Assembly (NCBI GenBank): GCA_001600615.1
Contig: BCKK01000001.1
Location: 2,656,108 to 2,720,107 of the forward strand
DNA length: 64,000 nt
From: Dioszegia crocea
Taxonomy: Eukaryota; Basidiomycota; Tremellomycetes; Tremellales; Bulleribasidiaceae
Reading direction: 5' to 3'
This document shows, in pieces, positions 61,119-64,000 of the stretch. The translations under genes and the position numbers were made by a program. Under the pieces are notes generated by a model that saw only the letters and a list, made by a program, of their open reading frames with translations, searched no databases and was not told the DNA's origin. The stretch's first letter is position 1. Each line of letters opens with the position of its first letter.

Positions 61119-62306
61119 CTATTCCATGTCCATCTGGTCGAGCTCGTCCCAATCAATCTCCATTCCTCCTCCATCCTCTCCTGCTCCTACACCGTTCGCC
61201 CCTATCCCACCTCCAGCCTGCACGAACTCCCTCTCGACCCTATCTAGCATCGCTAATTCTTCCGCCTCCCTCTCGGCCTCCTCAGCAGCCGCAGCCTCTT
61301 CCGCCCAATCTTCCTCTTCTTCCGCCCGATCACGATATGACCCCATCGACGCGTCCTGTCCTTCGGCTGATTGTTGGCGTTGCCCGATGATCCGGTGTTG
61401 GGGTGTGGTAGTATGGGAGGATGTAGTCCCAAATGAGGAAGGAGCGTTTGGCCGAGGTGTGAGATTTTGGGATGACGATTGCTGCTCGTGCTGATCCACC
61501 ATACTCTCCAACTCCCGCTCCTCTCTGTCAAAGTGTGACATTTCCTCCTCCCAGAACTCGGGCTCAACAGGATCTGACCCCCCTGTCTCTTGCTCATGAG
61601 AGACCAGGGCTGCATGCTCCGCTTTCCGTCGTTGTAGCACCATGAGTCGGCGAAATATCTGCAGATTAGTCAGCAGCGGTCCGACTCATGGGAATATGCG
61701 CTGACTTACCTCCTCGTCATCCTCTTGAGCTCTACGATCTGCCGCCTCCTGATCTTCAACACTATGCTCCCCCGAGACACCCCGTCGTCGACTCATATCG
61801 TCCTCTCGACTCCGCTTCCGCCTTTCCCGCTCTTCCATGCGCCGTCCCAGCCTATCACGCCATAATTGACCTTGCACCGGACTTGTTCCCTCTGTGAAGA
61901 GGTCCAAGGGGCCAGCCAGCCCCCCACCGTTCCCTGAAGACGATGAGCGAGCTTGCTTTGGCGCAGTAGGCCGACGAGCGAATCTGGTGCTGGAAGAAGA
62001 GGACGATGACGACGGCGAAGGCAGAGAGTTCCGGCCTGCTCTAGACACTCGTGGAGGCCGAGATGGTCCACCTGTAGAAGTGGAAGATGGAGGGACAGGA
62101 TACAGCTGATGCTGTAATGCGAAGTGGGTATGGGGATGTGGCTGATGTTGCGGTGTAGGGGAAGTGACGGGTGATGAACTGCCTGCGTGCGGGTTCAAGG
62201 GCGAAGACGGGCGTCCCAGATTTTGCGGAGTATACGGCGTCATGTAGATATTGAATCCATTATAGCTGGGTGCTGAGAGGGACATATCTGGATTATGCTG
62301 ATCCAT
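61119..62306 (-). CDS. Unidentified acidic, mostly disordered protein
   Basis: Two exons: 61710-62306 and 61119-61658, for 378 residues. The first 150 residues are Ser/Pro/His-rich with a run of serines. A basic patch follows (RMEERERRKRSREDD), then a charged helical region (IFRRLMVLQRRKAEHAALV and EFWEEEMSHFDREERELESM) and an Ala/Glu-rich helix, ending with an acidic WDELDQMDME motif. Clear splice sites and a whole-codon sum support a real gene. I do not recognise a family; the acidic, aromatic-containing end could be a binding motif or activation-like segment, but that is only a guess from composition. Confidence 0.72.
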
Positions 62307-62553
62307 AGATATCAAGAAAGGGAATGTATAGATGGACGATGAGTGACTTGTCAACACACCTTTTTGGCGGGTCCGCGGTCCCGACGCGTCATGTCGTCAC
62401 GTGGTTTCGTGCCTGAAAATCCGGCGCGTCCGATCGGGTTTCTGGGATTTCGGTTGACGCACCTCTTCCCCTGTTCATCCTTCCTCTATCCCTCCATCAA
62501 TACCCTAAGGCGCCACTCCTGAGCCTGCCCCAGCTCTCTAATCGATAGCCAAG
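62307..62553. promoter_or_regulatory. Divergent promoter region, acidic unknown / PDS5
   Basis: 247 bases between divergent starts. It contains ACGCGT-like GACGCGTC (62384-62391) and several GGCGCG/ACGTG words (62390-62440). No TATA box; a C/T-rich leader precedes PDS5. Confidence 0.4.
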
Positions 62554-64000
62554 ATGCCAGCTGCTGTAGCCCCCATGCGGCGTCTGGACTTCCCGGAGAA
62601 GCTCATTCAGTCCGGCAAAGGTCAGACGGCTCAAGCTCTCCTCAAGCGCATGAAGGTGGGTTGCTCTTGGAACCCGCAGCAGCTGCGTGGGCATGGCTGA
62701 TTATACAGACTCTTCATCTCAAGCTTAAGGAGCTAGAGCAGGATATGACAGACGTCAAATCGCTAGACGCTGTCCGGGCGCCTCTCATCAACAAAGTGAT
62801 CATGCATCACCCAGAGTGAGTCTGTCCCCTGAGCTTATCTCGGTGTATGAACGCTGATTGTCCAGCCGAGGAGTCAAGGCTTATGCTGCGTGCTGCCTCG
62901 CCGACTTACTACGGCTCTACGCCCCGAATGCCCCCTTTACAGCTGAAGAACTCCGAGTAGGTCTTCCTTCCTTCTTTCCCTCTTGTTTCGCGCCTGACCA
63001 AACAGGATATATTCCAATTTATGGCGGCTCAAATAGCATCCAATCTGAAAGCTCCACCAGTACCTACGAAGCCGGCCCAAACGAAAGGTCGGGCAAACAC
63101 CGAATCACAATCCGGCCCAGCGGCGAGTCAACGGATAACGGACGTTCCTTACTATGCGGAATACTATCACTTGCTCGAGAATCTGGCTACTATCAAGTCG
63201 GTGGTGTTGTGTCTGGACGTTCCGGATTGGGAGGGTATCATGACTGGTTTCTTTGAGGGTTTTGTTGATATTGTCAGGTGGGTTCTGCCGCCTGCGGAAG
63301 AAGGAAATCAGGCTGATAGGCAGGAATGACATGAGCAAGAATCTCATTCGGCATATGCGAGATATCATGATTGAGCTACTTGAGGAGGCTAGCTCTGTGC
63401 CTTCGGGCGTCATGAACTGCATCATCAGTCAATTCGAATCTCAGTCAGATGTAAGCTTCCTCGTCCTCGTAATCATCCCAAAAAGGGAGCCAGGGATGCA
63501 GCTGACACTCGACAGACGCCCAACACCCCCGCCTTCCAACTCATCCAAGACGTCTGCAACAGGACGCATCACCGGCTGACCCGAGCGGTATACGCCCACT
63601 TTTCGGAAATCCAGCACTCGCACGGCCGATCAGGCGAAGCGACCGCCAGCGATTTTGATGTCCTTGCCGATTCCCACGCTCTCATGATCACCATGTATCG
63701 GTACTGTCCTAATCTTCTCATCAACGTCGTTCCTCTTCTCGACGAGAATCTGAAGGTAGCGGACGAGGTGCAACTGCGGCAGTTATCGACCAAGACGCTG
63801 GGGACGATGTTCGGGATGAGACCTGTTGTGGGCGGGGGAGTGGCGGATTTGGCCAAGACGGCTACTACGGCTTGGAGGTCTTGGGTCGGAAGAAAAGTGG
63901 ATAAGGCTTTGCCTGTCCGGATTGCCTGGGTGGAGGCCGCCGGGGCTATACTGGCGAATCAGCCTGATCTGAGAGCCCAAATGGAGAGTGAGTTGTCAAT
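62554..64000 (+). CDS. PDS5: Cohesin-associated protein PDS5 (5' part; continues beyond window)
   Basis: Exons seen: 62554-62655, 62709-62815, 62866-62956, 63006-63277, 63324-63450, 63516-63987; a donor (GTGAGT) follows at 63988 and the gene runs off the right edge. About 390 codons are visible. The N-terminus matches PDS5: MRRLDFPEKLI, ALLKRMKTLHLKLKELEQD, the very conserved RGVKAYAACCLADLLRLYAP with APFTAEELRDIFQF, and later NVVPLLDENLKVADEVQLR followed by TLGTMFG. PDS5 is a HEAT-repeat protein that binds cohesin and controls its loading, release and maintenance. A Pro/Lys/Gln-rich loop (about 63050-63120) is inserted between HEAT repeats and is the only unusual part seen. Confidence 0.95.

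Overview
The window looks like chromosomal DNA of a basidiomycete fungus, most likely a yeast or yeast-like tremellomycete. Genes sit close together on both strands and are split by many short introns, mostly 45-60 nt. These have GT(G/A)AGT donors and a GCTGAC or GCTGAT branch motif a few bases before the AG. ATP-citrate lyase is one fused chain, as in basidiomycetes and animals, whereas ascomycetes split it in two. I rebuilt the splicing by hand from frame, splice motifs and family conservation. Every complete gene model sums to a whole number of codons, which is a useful internal check.

Region 1-15 kb: the end of an unidentified gene; a CSN12/PCID2-type PCI protein (-); eIF6 (+); a Tsp2-like tetraspanin (+); a prolyl-4-hydroxylase-like 2OG-Fe(II) oxygenase (-) with an unexplained in-frame TAG; a TLC-domain membrane protein (+); and the TPR subunit of TFIIIC, Tfc4/Sfc4 (-). 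Region 15-25 kb: a very large unidentified nuclear-type protein with Lys/Ala/Glu repeats and a 7-nt micro-exon (-); a vacuolar subtilisin-type protease (+); and a 204-residue unknown (-).

Region 25-36 kb is the most striking part: two Argonaute genes in tandem on the minus strand, called AGO-A and AGO-B here. Each encodes 920 residues and keeps the DEDD slicer residues. They have 30 and 36 coding exons. Exon lengths match along most of the genes, but seven introns are present only in AGO-B and one only in AGO-A. A block of imperfect-palindrome repeats lies between them.

Region 36-64 kb: UNC-50 (+), a WW-domain protein with RS/RE-rich tail (+), a Gly/Gln-rich protein (-), a B-type cyclin (+), DPM2 (-), a soluble fumarate reductase fused to cytochrome b5 (+), a small unknown (+), fused ATP-citrate lyase (-), Arp6 (+), a SURF4/Erv29 cargo receptor (+), an acidic unknown (-) and the 5' part of PDS5 (+). 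Most of these are housekeeping genes for translation, Pol III transcription, chromatin, cell cycle, secretory pathway and acetyl-CoA supply. I saw no tRNA, rRNA, CRISPR array or transposon.
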